A stretch of 64,000 nt of DNA from Pseudoscleropodium purum (taxonomy: Eukaryota; Streptophyta; Bryopsida; Hypnales; Brachytheciaceae). Position 1 is the first letter of the stretch. Each line of letters opens with the position of its first letter. The position numbers and the translations under genes are program-made. This document shows positions 11,646-23,651 of the stretch, in pieces. The stretch covers positions 4,588,001 to 4,652,000 of the forward strand of contig OZ017795.1 in NCBI GenBank assembly GCA_963969395.1, written 5' to 3'. Below the pieces are notes generated by a model. The model had not been told where the DNA came from. It saw only the letters and a list, made by a program, of their open reading frames with translations, and made no database searches.

Positions 11646-13367
11646 CTATTATCAAATATCAATCATTTTCAAGCAAGGTTTGTGAGTCGTGCAGTGGATT
11701 TTCTGTCCTTCTCAAATTTGGCCATTGATGTTCCACTGCAATGAGAGGATCTAAGTTATTTCAAGACATCCAAAGCAATGTTGGGGATTGATGGTTTTTG
11801 AGTTTTAAGAGCGAATTTCCTTACACTCCCATATTGAACTAGTTTTCCCAAGTATGGAGTTTGGTTGTTTTCTCTATTTTTTACTCTAAATAGAAGTTTT
11901 ATAGATTTTTTCACTGGTTTATAGCTAATGATAACATTGGGTTCTTATTTATCCTCTTCCATTCTCTATAGGTGAGTTGATTTCTCTCTCCATCTTTCAC
12001 TCCTCTCCATCATTCTAGTTCCATCTAAACTTCAACATAATTTCTTCACAAAGTCTAGTCTTTCAAAGTTCCAACTAGTTCAAGGATGCTAAGGTGGGGC
12101 CTCCAAATGTAGTAGTGAACCTAAACTGCCATCTTCTCTCTATGTACATCTCCCAAATCAATTACGTACCTAAGTATGTGGAAGAAACTGTTTTAGAACC
12201 AAACTTTCTTCTTTCATAACTTCTATAGTATAGGATCCAAGACAATATTTAAATATCACATTCTTTTGTGCGTTAGAACCTCCTTTCAAGTGCCAACAAG
12301 AAAATATGAAAAGTTGACCAATCTAATAACAATAACTAGGCACATCGACAAAAAGTAGCGGTTTTTGGGGCACCCACTTTATATCACCCTCAAATTGGAT
12401 GAATTTTCACCAAAGGGAAACACTGCTAGTGGAAAATCTATCCTTTCACAATGAGTCACAAACAACTCATTCTAGTCTTTTATAACTTGCTTTTCCAAAT
12501 ACAAGTTGAATTGGACAAAATATTCTAGTTGAATACCATTCCTACATGACTCATTTTCAATTGTTATGGATAAATTATGAGTGGTTATGGACAAGTTATT
12601 TTTGATGAAATAATTATGGAGACCTAATCTCTACTAGTGCATGTTCCCTTTATTATAGTAGTTAGAGTACTAGCATATTTGATATATAATCAATGTCCCT
12701 ATAATTTAGGGAATTTATTTTGTCAAAATGAATTAAATTCTTCGCAAAATATATTGAATTTAGCACACAATTGTTAGTAAAATTTGCAAGCATACTACTA
12801 TATAGATTCATCCATCAATTTATCTGTCATTAGTTCCCTCACTTAGTTCTTCAAATGGGGTAGTGACACCTTCTCCAAGGAACAAACGTCTATGAAGAAT
12901 GAGAAGTTGATGGAAAAAGAGAGGAGACAATGGAGAATAGTTGTTCATGAAGAAGATGTGACCTCCCTTTTGTTGGTGTGGAGAATGAGAAGCTAGGAAT
13001 GCACAAAGTCCAGGATGCTCTAGTGGCCATGGAGTTGTAGAACATCAGCAATATGGGCAACACACAATGAAGGTTGAAATATTGCAGATCCTACAATGAA
13101 AGCACACAACGTAGGCAAAACATAGTGAAAGTAAGAATATACTTCTTTTGCAAAATCTTCTTCACGTCCATTGTTCATTTCAGGAGGAGAATAATGACCA
13201 TTCTCAATTCTTAAGAAATGCTACTAGCTCTACAAACCATGGACAACCAATAGAAAGGAGCCAGGCACGTCTCCATCAATTCTTCTTAGAATTGAAAATG
13301 GGGTAAAGAAGGTGTGACCACCCCTAATAGGACAAACACAACCAGGTTCAAGGCAAGTTATGTACTA
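11646..13367. other. Intergenic, no supported gene
   Basis: AT-rich sequence with no reading frame worth naming and no clear repeat boundary. It is probably old mobile-element DNA. Confidence 0.35.
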
Positions 13368-13463
13368 GAGAACACGCTGGTGCAAGCGCATTCTGCGTGG
13401 AAGTGAGCCCAATAGAGCAAGCTCTTGGGCAAGATCCCATGCAGAATGCACCAGCACGTTCTC
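13368..13463. repeat. 96-bp near-perfect hairpin
   Basis: The left arm reads GAGAAC, two mismatches, GCTGGTGCA, a 6-nt bulge, TTCTGC and TGG. The right arm is its inverse from 13437 to 13463. An inner GCCCAA/TTGGGC pair encloses a 12-nt loop. The transcript of either strand would fold into a single long stem of precursor-microRNA size, but a small foldback element is equally possible. Confidence 0.6.
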
Positions 13464-13913
13464 AGATGTTAAGAGCAATTCCCACAACATTCCCATCACA
13501 TTCCCGTAAGCAAAATTGGCCCTCCGTGGCAGAATTGGCTCTTTGTGTATGATTTGGGATACAAATTGTCCCTTGCCTCGCCAAGGCCTGCTCTTCGTCA
13601 ATCCAGGCTTGCGTCCACCCCATCTGCACTCATTTTGGGCCTCACTGTGCCTCATTTCTCTGTCTCCACCAGACATCCTCACACCCGACCATTCAGTTCA
13701 TCAATGACCCAGACGTGGTTCAATTCTTCTGTCCACCAAACATGGACAGAGTAATTATTTTTCCACCCTCTGCAATGAAATTCCATTTCATTTGTTTCAC
13801 AAAAAACAAAGAAACAAAAAAAAAAATTTACTCTGTATTTATTTTCCTATCATCTATCCAGCCTTTAATTGTTCATGGAAAAGCCGGATGTATATGATAC
13901 TGGTACAGTAATG

Positions 13914-14201
13914 TAAGGTAGTGTGCTCTCAAAGTGACCTTTGAAGAGCTGATTGTATTTTGGAGGAAGCTAAACTCCTTGAAACATTTTTCAGTAAATT
14001 TTTATAGGAAGAAAAATGGAATTGGTATATAACCCAAGTTGTTTCATATTTTTTGGACCTTCCTGGAATTAGTTACAAATTTTTGAAGTTGAAACGTAGT
14101 AGTCTCTAAAAGCAACCCCTTCCTGAAATGTACACCTCTGGTACATTGAAGAAAAAAATGTACCTTTGTGTTAGAGGTCACTTTTAGAGCACCCTACCTT
14201 A
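13914..14201. mobile_element. MITE, family II
   Basis: The ends are inverted: AAGGTAGTGTGCTCT at the left and AGAGCACCCTACCTT at the right, continuing into TGACCT on both sides. The element is about 288 bp with no coding capacity. The interior matches 22.61-22.87 kb (shared CATTTTTCAGTAAATTTTT and AAGTTGTTTCAT stretches), and an isolated right-end piece with ACTCTACCTTAC lies at 14890-14940. Confidence 0.7.
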
Positions 14202-14335
14202 TGCATCCAATTGATCATCAAAGGCAATATCAGATCCCATGTACCATACTCGACTACACCTATTGGATCACTCACACTTAGGGTTGGCTTACATGTGAGT
14301 CTGGTGGGCATCTTGGTTACGAAGGTAGTCTGTTC

Positions 14336-14890
14336 TTAATTCCTAGAGTTCCTTGACTATATTTTTGCCAAAAATGCTTCAAAACTGTCATTTCTTGTAC
14401 AAGTTTCAAATTTGAATTTAAAAACAAAACAAAAAAACAAAACACATTTTTGAACACATGTAACTATAGGATCTTGTAGTACATTGGTTTGAAAAGATGT
14501 GAAAAGAATTTCAAAAATTTTCACCATGTAGATTGCAAGATGTTAGCATTTGAAGTGACAAAAAACATTTTTTCTTCCTCCAAAAAATCAGGCTACTACA
14601 CTTCACAAGGTCACATTTGTATGAAAAAATGTTCAAATGGTGGTGCTTCTGTGGATTCATTCTTCAAAGCATGTTGATCACATGCTTGAAAATATTTAGA
14701 TCATTTGAAATTGTACAACATATAGGAAAAAAATGATAAGTACAAAGATGTAGAGAATGATTTAAAATATTAAATTGTTAACAATTTATTTATGGAATTG
14801 AAAAATGACAATCCCAATGCTTGTAAGGTTGTAGTAAACAATCTTCACCTAATGTTTTTATTTTTTTCCAAAAATGATTGAAAATTGAGT
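14336..14890 (+). mobile_element. TTAA-flanked element, copy A (3' truncated)
   Basis: The left end is TTAA followed by TTCCTAGAGTTCC and then the family block CCAAAAATGCTTCAAAACTG. Internal landmarks TAACTATAGGATCTTGTAGT, AGATTGCAAGATGTTAGCAT and TTGTACAACATATAGG are in the same order as in the other copies. The match stops near 14890, where a family II MITE remnant follows. Confidence 0.7.
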
Positions 14891-14942
14891 TCAATGTACC
14901 TCTTTGTTAGTAGTTATTTTTAGAGTACTCTACCTTACAATC

Positions 14943-16450
14943 CGAAGTCCAAACTACAAACAAAATAGGTTCTATTGATTGTCTTGTTGGGGTAGGCAAG
15001 TGCTAAAGTAAGAGTTGAAATTTTACCGATATCTATAGACAACTCCATTAGTAGCATGGAGACTAGTCAATCTTGAGAGAATCTAATATGTGTGAATTTC
15101 TTATTGTATCCCTCCCCACCCACCACTAGAAGGAAGATGTGGTTTTTTTTATGTGTATAGTAACACAACTTGATGTTTAGTATAACATCAAATATGTAGA
15201 CTGTAAATGCATAAAAAAATCCGTCAAGATTGAAATGGAAAAAACACAAGAAAATCTGAAAAAAAAACATGCCATGTTTTTAGAGAAATGTCACAACAAA
15301 CATGGTGAAAAAAAGTTGCTCCAAAAGTGTCATGTGGCAACTACATAAGCACCACACAAGCAAGCAATACCACATAGGATTTTTTTTCATCTGACTTGAA
15401 TTTGAAGTGGTAGTTAACATCATGTTTTTTGAAAATTTTCATATTGTTTTTAGTGACATCAATTTAGATATCGATAAGAACTTGAATACTATTTTTAGCA
15501 ACATCAATTTTGACTTCTAGACACTTTTTGAGATGTTTCTTGAGATATTAATTTAGATGTATGCCATATGCAATACATTATACACAACATGCTATACAAA
15601 ATACGCCATACATCATGCACCATACATTGTACACAATATTGGCAATAATATTGAATGATTTGAAAAGCCTTATTATAAGTATTTTGACATGAGAAGGCAA
15701 GTTATTTATGCAAGAGAGATGGTAGGAAGGAAGACAAACTATATGGGACATCTAAAACATAATTTTTTATTATTAAAAACATAATTTCAAATCCAAGTAT
15801 TATGATGAACATGATGTTGTCTTGCAAAAAAATCCAGATGTTACAAAGGATGTCTTAGTTGACATCACAAAAAACATCTACATGTGACACAAGACATCTT
15901 AGCTGACATCTACTATGATAATGTTAAAATTCTAAGATGGCATTAAAGCATGCTAACGTGGCATGCCACTTCATCCTCTTTGGGCACCATATTACTCAAA
16001 TGCCAATGCAAGTGCCTTTTTTGGAAAAATTTGCTATGTAGTTTGCTTTCACCTATTTTTTTTACATGTGGTCATTGTTTTACATTAGCCCCCAAGAATT
16101 TGTAGAAATTCATTTGCAGTCAAATCTTAAGCCCTTGTTAATGTGTGCAAGTAATTTGTAGTCTTTCTATCATTCTTCTTGTCCTGGGTCAAATCCAAAA
16201 TGTTGGTCCCTACTAAAATTGTAAGCTTTAAGAATTTTCTCAATTTCTTTAAATGTGTTATACATCTTGTGAAATCAAATATCTATTGTAATTTTCCCTC
16301 CAAGATGTATTTGACATCACTCTTATTTAAAAGAGCCTTCAACAATAGAAAATGAAGACTTGCAATAGACACCTTCACACAAATTGTTGAATTGAAAAAT
16401 CATAATCATTCATCATCAAAATCAAATGTTCAATGTTGAAGCTACACTTC
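14943..16450. other. AT-rich relic DNA, no gene
   Basis: No supported frame and no recognisable element ends. There is a local cluster of near-repeated CATACA/ACACAA words at about 15580-15640. Confidence 0.3.
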
Positions 16451-16861
16451 AAGAAGACATCATTTTTAGAAATAACTAATTAAAATAGTGAGTACTTTAG
16501 GATTATTTTATTTTAAAATGTAACCATATTTCTTTTGTTTTTTTTCCCACATGCAACTGTTGGACCTCACACCTAATTAATATGTGAATGTGTGGATAAA
16601 ATTTCAGAATTCATGAGTGCTCATTTTGCAAAATATGTGCGTTGCAAGATCAGCTTGTTTGACTTCAAACATTTGTAACTTTAATTTTGTGTAGTACAAA
16701 GTTTTAAGTTAGTAATCTTTATAGTATAGAATTCAATTGAGATTCTTAGAAGAAAAAAATTAATTCAAAAACATTAAATTTTTATGCATTTAAACATTAC
16801 TCAATAGAAGTAGGTGTGAGGTACAAACTTAATCTAAATTAATAGTATTTCTAAAATGGAA

Positions 16862-17769
16862 TTAACCCCAGAAGGACCACTATCCCTTAAGGAGGCAAAT
16901 GGGATTTTGGGCAAGTACTTACAAGCTCAAATTTTTTGGTTCTTTTTTGAATTTTTTTTTGAATTTTTTTTTGAAGATACAAAAATGAATTAGCTTTGTG
17001 GGGAAAAAAGTTATGCCCAAATAAGCTCATAATAGGGGATGGGAGGTAGCAAAAAAAATTCAGAAATTTTAATTTAAAATTTAAAAAAAAATTCCCTCAT
17101 ATATAATTTTTTTTATACATGTACAACTTTGGTTCATTCCATTTAGATTTTTTATGTGAAAGTTACAAACAATCTTGTTTTTCAAGCAATTAGAGCATTT
17201 TCTTAAAAAATAACTTGCAGGATTCATTTCTAAATGCAATTCTTACAATTTTTTGGAAAAAAAACGTTCATATTGTCTATCTTGCTTGCTAGAACACTCT
17301 CACCATTGAAATTAGTGCATTTTAATTCCATTCTTGAGTTATTAATAATTGGGATTTTCCTTTTGTCTCTTACTTATTTCTATTTAACAATTTTTTAAAG
17401 AATAAAAATTAAGTTTTTTTGAATATTCTGGATTTTTCTTAAGCTTTCAATTTTACTTTATACCATAAAGATTTAAAGCACAAAATTTCATAGTGCAAAA
17501 ATTTAAACTTAAAAATGTTCGAAGCCAAAAAATCTTGTTCCATAATGTGTTGAATAACTTGCCTTTTCCACTTGAAATGCTCATATCATGCATTTGGGCA
17601 GTCACAAATTATGAAATTTTTTTCACACATTCTCATACTAATTAGGTGTAAGATCCTATAGTTACATGTGGGCAAAAAACAATTTTCAGAATCTTTTACC
17701 TTTCGCTATAGAAATGGAAGTTTAGAGTGTTTTTCAGCAAAAAAAAGGCTTTCATCCTTTAGGGGTTAA
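16862..17769 (-). mobile_element. TTAA-flanked element, diverged reverse copy G
   Basis: The element begins TTAACCCCAGAAGGACC and ends CCTTTAGGGGTTAA, so both termini carry TTAA plus a C-rich inverted end. Read on the minus strand it contains CATGTAACTATAGGATCTTA at the position expected for the family, followed by diverged versions of the other internal blocks. Length is 908 bp and there is no open frame for a transposase. A plus-oriented relative flanks it at about 16540-16860. Confidence 0.65.
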
Positions 17770-17989
17770 AGTGCAGTCAACCTAATGGAGAGATTGTTTT
17801 AGTTCATGAGATAAACCAAACCAAACTATATTATTGGAAAAATTGTGGAAATTGCATTCACATATGCATTCTACAATCTATTTTTTTAAAATCATGCTCT
17901 GATTGCCCAAAGAACTAGATGGACTAGAACTTCCTCATAGAAAATCCAAATGAAATGAATCCAAGCTTTGCATATACACAAAAATTTAA

Positions 17990-18870
17990 TTTGTGAGCTA
18001 AAAAATTTTAGAAAACAATAAATTTATATTTCAAAATATTAAGTAGCTACCATCCATCCCTTGTTTTCAACTTATTTGGGTATAACTTTTGCCAATCCCA
18101 ATGCTTGAAATGTTGTCATAGACAATTTCCATCCTAGGATTTTTTTCCCAAAAAATATTGAAAATTGGAAAAGATAAAGGATTTCAAAAGAAAATTTGGA
18201 TAGGGAATCTATAACAGCCTCACCCTAAAAATCCTCATAACTTTTGAATTTGTTGACCAAATAGAATGATGCAAAGCTTTCTTAGTATATATAAGTCTAG
18301 ATAACCAATTTCAAATTTTGCTTAATGAAAAAAGTGATTTTTCCTAATTTGACCAAATTGTCTAATTACAGAAAAAAGTAACATATTAGGCAATAACTTT
18401 TGACTCCTATTACCAAATGTCATTAAGACTATTGCATAGGAAAGATATCCTTGTCCACAACTTCTATTAAAATTTCTACCTAAAGTCTGCCAATTTTTGA
18501 TGACAATGGCATGCCCACAATTTCTATATAGCCAAAAAATGTAGTCCAACCCTCCAGGGCTTATCCTAAAATTTGTTCTGGCACTAGAATTTTATTCAAT
18601 ACAACTAGGTAGAAGATAGAAGGTCCATCTAAATGAATTACATGTCTAGAATGGAAATAATCCTTAAAGGAACTTTTTCCCTTGAGGTGAAAAATGGGAT
18701 ATAGACTCGGTACCTATGGGGCAAAATTCCACCCTCTTTATCAAATCTTTTCTTAAACACACAAAAGTTGATTGGTTTTGCAAGTATATGATTTCTTTAC
18801 ATTTGCTACTCTCAAAAGAAAGGCACGCCCAAATAAGTTTACAATAGGGGTCGAGGGGAGCACAACACAT
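17990..18870. mobile_element. Fragments of two further TTAA-family copies (F and I)
   Basis: Positions 18080-18564 match the 3' half of the family (AATCCCAATGCTTGAAATGT, TATATATAAGTCTAGATAAC, AACTTTTGACTCCTATTACC) and end GGGCTTAT, a decayed form of the TTAA end. From about 18657, ATCCTTAAAGGAAC begins a reverse-oriented stretch resembling the left side of the 16.86-kb copy (shared GCCCAAATAAG and AATAGGGG words). Boundaries are uncertain because copies appear nested and eroded. Confidence 0.5.
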
Positions 18871-20178
18871 TCCATAATTTGAAATTCATATTCTCTTTCA
18901 TTCTTCTTAAACTAAATTTGCTTCATTTGAATACAATTTTTTTTTCTTTCACGTGTTATTTTTGGCTACAAAGCCTCATTTAAAAAAAAAATAACATTCA
19001 CATACTCTACATCACAAGACTTCTTCATTCTTCTCTAAGCTCTTTTTATTTTTATGCACTCATTCTGAAAATACTACAGAAGGGCAATTGCAGCAACCCT
19101 CTCTGCATATGTTTATGAAATATATAAGAAGCACCAACCCCTAGTTCTTGTTTTTCCATAAGGGTAGCTTCTTACTTGACTCCATTGTAAGTTGCCCGCA
19201 CTGGAAAAAACCCAGCGTGCCTACATGGCACTCTTGCATTTCTGTGGACATTTCATAGAATGTAGTGGTGTCTTTCATCATGTTCCTCTCAATATTCCTG
19301 TAGCAAAAAACATCACCTTGTTCTAACTATGACATCAACATGTTTCCTCATACATACTCCTAAATTCAGCCTCCTCCAAGGAAATCTTCATCATCACCTT
19401 CATGTTCTTTAGAATGTCCTCGTTACATTCAAACATGACAAAAAACAAGCCCTCCTACTAGTGCACCAAGATCCACATAAAAGTACAAATGTTATTTGTA
19501 CTTGTAGCCCCTTCGTGAAATTTTCCCACCCACCAATACATGTAAGGAGGCCTTTAGAAGTGTTTTACAAAATCTATGATGTATGATGTGGCCCACGGTC
19601 TCGACCATAGATCTTAGTCCCATGCATGACCTATAGCTCCTGCACTAGCATGTCATCCCTTCCCAACTTAGTCCTGGCTACAAAATCCAACACCCCTCAA
19701 AGGAATATTGACCAACACTAAACCATATTCGACAACAAAACCAGGGCTTTTTCTTTGGCTTTATAGTGCTAGATTACAAATAATTTGGCTAAAAAATGGC
19801 AACAGAATGTGAAGTTTTTTGTTAGAAAACTTCAAATAAAAAAAATTCTTGGATGAAATTGTTTGATTGTGGATGTAAACATAATTATGAACATGTGATA
19901 TGTGCTAATGTGATATTTTCTATCTAGTATGTAGATGATGTTTGTTGAAATTTGAAGCACCTCTATAACATTTTACATCACTACTTTGGCACTTCATAAC
20001 AAATGAAAAAGAACACCAAAGAACCCTAATCAGAACTTGCCTGTGGGATGGGATGTTATGAGACCTAAGTGACAAGACTTCTTCATTGTCAAGAAAGTTA
20101 ACCTTGTTCTTCGTCTTGTGTGGGTACAATGTGCTTCTCTAGTTGTGCCTCACCTATGCTTCACTTGAAAGGAAGCAT
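18871..20178. other. AT-rich relic DNA, no gene
   Basis: Only short frames without motifs. It lies between members of the TTAA family. Confidence 0.3.
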
Positions 20179-21099
20179 TTAATCCTAAAAGTTTTGACTA
20201 TGTTTTCATCAAAAATGCTTCAAAACTGTCATTTTTAGTACAAGTATCAAATTTTAGACAAAAATATTAGACACATAAAACCATAGAATCTTGTAGTAAA
20301 TTGGTTTGAGAAGAAGTGAAAGAAATTTCAGAATTTTCCACCTTGTTGATTGTAAGATATTAGCATTTGAATGGACAAAATTCATTTTTTGGGCCCTATA
20401 AACAATCAGGTAGTTGCCATTCAGAAGGTCATATTTGTATGAAAAAATGTCCAAAATGGCGGTTACTCTTTGGATTCATTCTTCAAGGCAAATTGGATAC
20501 ATGCTTGAAAATTTTCACATCATTTGGAATTGTACAACTTATAGGAAAAAAATAGTAAGTAGAAAGAAGTAGAGAATGATTTAAAACACTAAATTGTTAA
20601 GAATTTAATTATGAAATTGAAAAATGTCAATCCCAATGGTTATAATTTTGCAATAAAAAATATATAGCCAATTCTTCTTTTTTTTCAAAAATATTGAAAA
20701 TTGAATTAAATAAAGGACTTTAAAGTTTATTTTAGAGTAGAGAATTCATAACTACCTCCAAAGTAGAACTCCTTATAACATCATCTCATTAATCAAAATG
20801 GAATACTTCAAATTTCTTTGCTTGGATAAAAATCTAGAAGGCCAATTTCAAATTTTAATTGCTTTAAAAAATCATTTTAAAAATATTTTTTGATTTTCCC
20901 ACACTTTGCTAAAAATGACATATCATACAAAAACTTTTGAACCATGTAGTCAAAAGTTATGAAAATTGTTGAGCCTTAAAGCTACTCCTCATACACATAT
21001 GTGAGAATTTCAGATAAAAATAAATAAAAACTCCATTTATAGTGAGTTGCCCCCAAATGCTATGTTCTCAAAAAGCTTATTCGAGATTTTAAGGGTTAA
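20179..21099 (+). mobile_element. TTAA-flanked element, copy B
   Basis: It starts TTAATCCTAAAAG and ends AAGGGTTAA. The landmarks CTTCAAAACTGTCATTTTTA, GTAAGATATTAGCATTTG, TTGTACAACTTATAGG and CCATGTAGTCAAAAGTTATG are collinear with copies C, D and E. The size is 921 bp. Short frames inside it are not conserved between copies, so it looks non-coding and non-autonomous. Confidence 0.8.
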
Positions 21100-21557
21100 C
21101 CTGGAATGACCAAACTTATTGGAGGAGTGGGAAGAGGCTCAAGAAGTGCAAAAATTTGCAGGAACAATTTTAGGCTATTGCAGATGTGCGTGATTAAAGT
21201 AACCATAGGATTGACAAATTTAGCAATAAAATTGCCTGTAAGCTTAAGTGAAGTCTGATTGCGGTTTTTGGTACCTTTTGTCAAGATCAAGAGGTTAGAG
21301 TAGGAGGAAGGGGGCATTGACCTTCACTGGCAGGTTTGGCTTTCTCCACAAATCTTGTAGATATAAATGTGAGGAAGCTCAGAAAATTTCATGAAAAATA
21401 GCAATGTATGGAAGACGACAAGAAGAAAGACACCATGAATTTCTCTGATAGCCTACTGCAAGCTAACTTAATTAAGAATGTGGAGCTTGCAAGCATGATG
21501 TCTTGAAACAGACAGAGGAAGCTTCATTTCCAGTGATTCGAGACTGCCCTGCAATAT

Positions 21558-21934
21558 GGGAGCTGACCCATTTCTGATCACCTCCCATTTCCAACCTGTA
21601 GGCTATTCCAATTCTGTGAAGTTGTGGCATGGTTACCGGGGTGGTTGTGGCGCAAGATGATTGATTACAAGGCTTTCAATACTGCAATCAGCCTTTGGTT
21701 GATTTGCAACTAGCCTATGGTTGGAAAAAGGAAAGCCTACATCACTAGTATAGGTCGTATAGTATAGTTTGACTAAAAAATTCATAATAATTATATTTTG
21801 AGCTAAAAAATTCTAGAAAATTAGGTAATCTTTTTAAATTCTATTTCTAGGCACCAGAAATCATTTTTGCAAATAGAAAATCTGCACTCTACATGTCTGT
21901 AATTGCTTAAGTGGTTGGAAATGGGTTAGCTCCC
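21558..21934 (+). mobile_element. MITE, family I, copy at 21.6 kb
   Basis: The terminal inverted repeats are GGGAGCTGACCCATTTCTGA at the left and, read inverted, GGGAGCTAACCCATTTCCAA at the right. The 377-bp interior shares GCCTATGGTTGGAAAAAGGA and ATAGGTCGTATAG with the 30.4-kb copy. There is no coding capacity. Confidence 0.8.
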
Positions 21935-22609
21935 TTACATAGTGCCCAATGATGGAAAAGTGGGCACTTCAGGTGACTGCCTACATTGACCACTATAAGG
22001 GACTAAGTAACAAAAATTATTATAATATGCATGCTATAATGGAATGGCATTGTCCACAAAAAAATTACGTTCTTAAAGAATTCAACTATTTCTAATAAAG
22101 CTTAAAGCGTCTAAAGTATGTCCCAAGATTTCAATTGTGCAACCCAAACTGCCACTTTTTGCTATTAAGACTATTATCTATTATTAGATTGGTCAGATTT
22201 TCATATGTTCTTGTTGGCAAGTGAAAGGAGGTTCTGACACACCAAAGAACATGGCATTTGGATATTGTATGCAAAAGTTATTACGGAACAAAGTTTGGTT
22301 CTAAAAGCGTTTCTTCCATATAGGTACAGAATTGACTTTGGAGATAAATGCATAGTGTAGATGCTAGTTTAAGGTCAATGATACATTTGGGTATACCTAT
22401 TTTAACCTTGTATGAAGATTGGGAATGGAAAACATTATTGTAGCTCTTCTATGAGCTTAGGTATAAACTTACCCAAATGTTGCCCTAGAGCCCCAAATAT
22501 TGTCCCTCAAAATTTTTGTTTTGAGACATAGTAGCCCAAATCTTGCTTGTATTGGCCCAAAATCAAGGTTACAGGTTTAGAAATCGCCCACCTAAGAGCT
22601 AAAATTAAA

Positions 22610-22870
22610 TTTTGGAGAAGTGAAATGTCTTGAAATATTTTTCAGTAAATTTTTCTCGAAAGACAAGGAAATGGCATCTAATCTAAGTTGTTTCATTTTT
22701 TTGGAGCTTTTTGAAATTAGTTATGAAATTTTGAAGTTGAAGTGGCATAGGGCTCTAAAATTGCCCATTCCTTACAATGTACATTGTTTGGACATTATTG
22801 AAGGCTATGAAATAGTTACATATAAAAGTTGTGTATATTTGAATAGGGTGGGTAATCTTAGAGCTTGTGC
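22610..22870 (+). mobile_element. MITE family II, second copy (ends diverged)
   Basis: The central 200 bp align with 13.96-14.16 kb: TTGAAATATTTTTCAGTAAA, AAGTTGTTTCAT and TTTTGAAGTTGAAGT occur in the same order. The terminal repeats are eroded (GTGTGTTACCTTAGAA at the right), so the limits are approximate. Confidence 0.5.
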
Positions 22871-23019
22871 AATTTCAAAGTGTGTTACCTTAGAACATGT
22901 GGTGAATTGAGGTACATGACTCATTTTGTGGAGTGGGGCCAGAGCTCTACAACGCTGTACATCACACTGGGACCACTAATTTGGTGACGAGTACACAAAA
23001 AAAACCAAATGTGCATTGA

Positions 23020-23469
23020 ATGTGGGTAGGGGCCACTACGAACACCAACTACAAAAGGTTTGCAGCCATTGAAGGCTTTTGGCGGGTTTCTGAGGGGGAC
23101 TTGTACTCCCATGTGAGGTCATTCCCGCCTCCAGCAATGACTGAGAGATCAAGAGGAGGGTTTGCAGGAATGAGTGCTCTTGCATTGTATGCCATGCGAA
23201 GCTTTGTACTTCAAGTACATTGCAATCATGGTGGAGAGAGGGCTGAGACGAGGTGGAAACAATTTCAAAGACTGGAGGCGCAGTGCAGAGAATATTTTAG
23301 GATTTTACTTGTGTCCTGCGAGATGCTCCCTGACTGCCTACAGAGGCACTTCGCTAGCGCTGCAGGAGAAATTTTCAAATGGTTGCCTGACTGCCCATGC
23401 CCATTTTTCAATCGCCTATGGCGACTGCCCATTTCCAGCGTTGAGCAGCAACTGGCGACACTTCTCTAG
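23020..23469 (+). other. GC-richer segment with an unassigned 149-codon frame
   Basis: This segment is clearly less AT-rich than its surroundings and is open on the plus strand in two frames for over 100 codons. Neither product shows a family motif I recognise. It lies just beyond the 3' end of the decayed hAT transposase and could be part of that element, a captured gene fragment or chance. GCCTATGGCGACTGCCCA near 23415 faces the TTAGGCGACTTTTTT near 26936 and might be the eroded inverted ends of the hAT element, but the match is short. Confidence 0.25.
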
Positions 23470-23651
23470 GCTTGAAATCTGAAATGGGAAATGTGTACAG
23501 AAATTGGTACAAGTATTATCCAGGGGAGTTGAACCCCGACCATGAAGGCCTTGCCCAATGCAATGGATAATCCCTCCCACCCCCAACCCAGTTAGTCAAA
23601 TTCATATAAGAAACTTGAAGCCCAAACTCACCGGATTAATGGAAATGGAGC

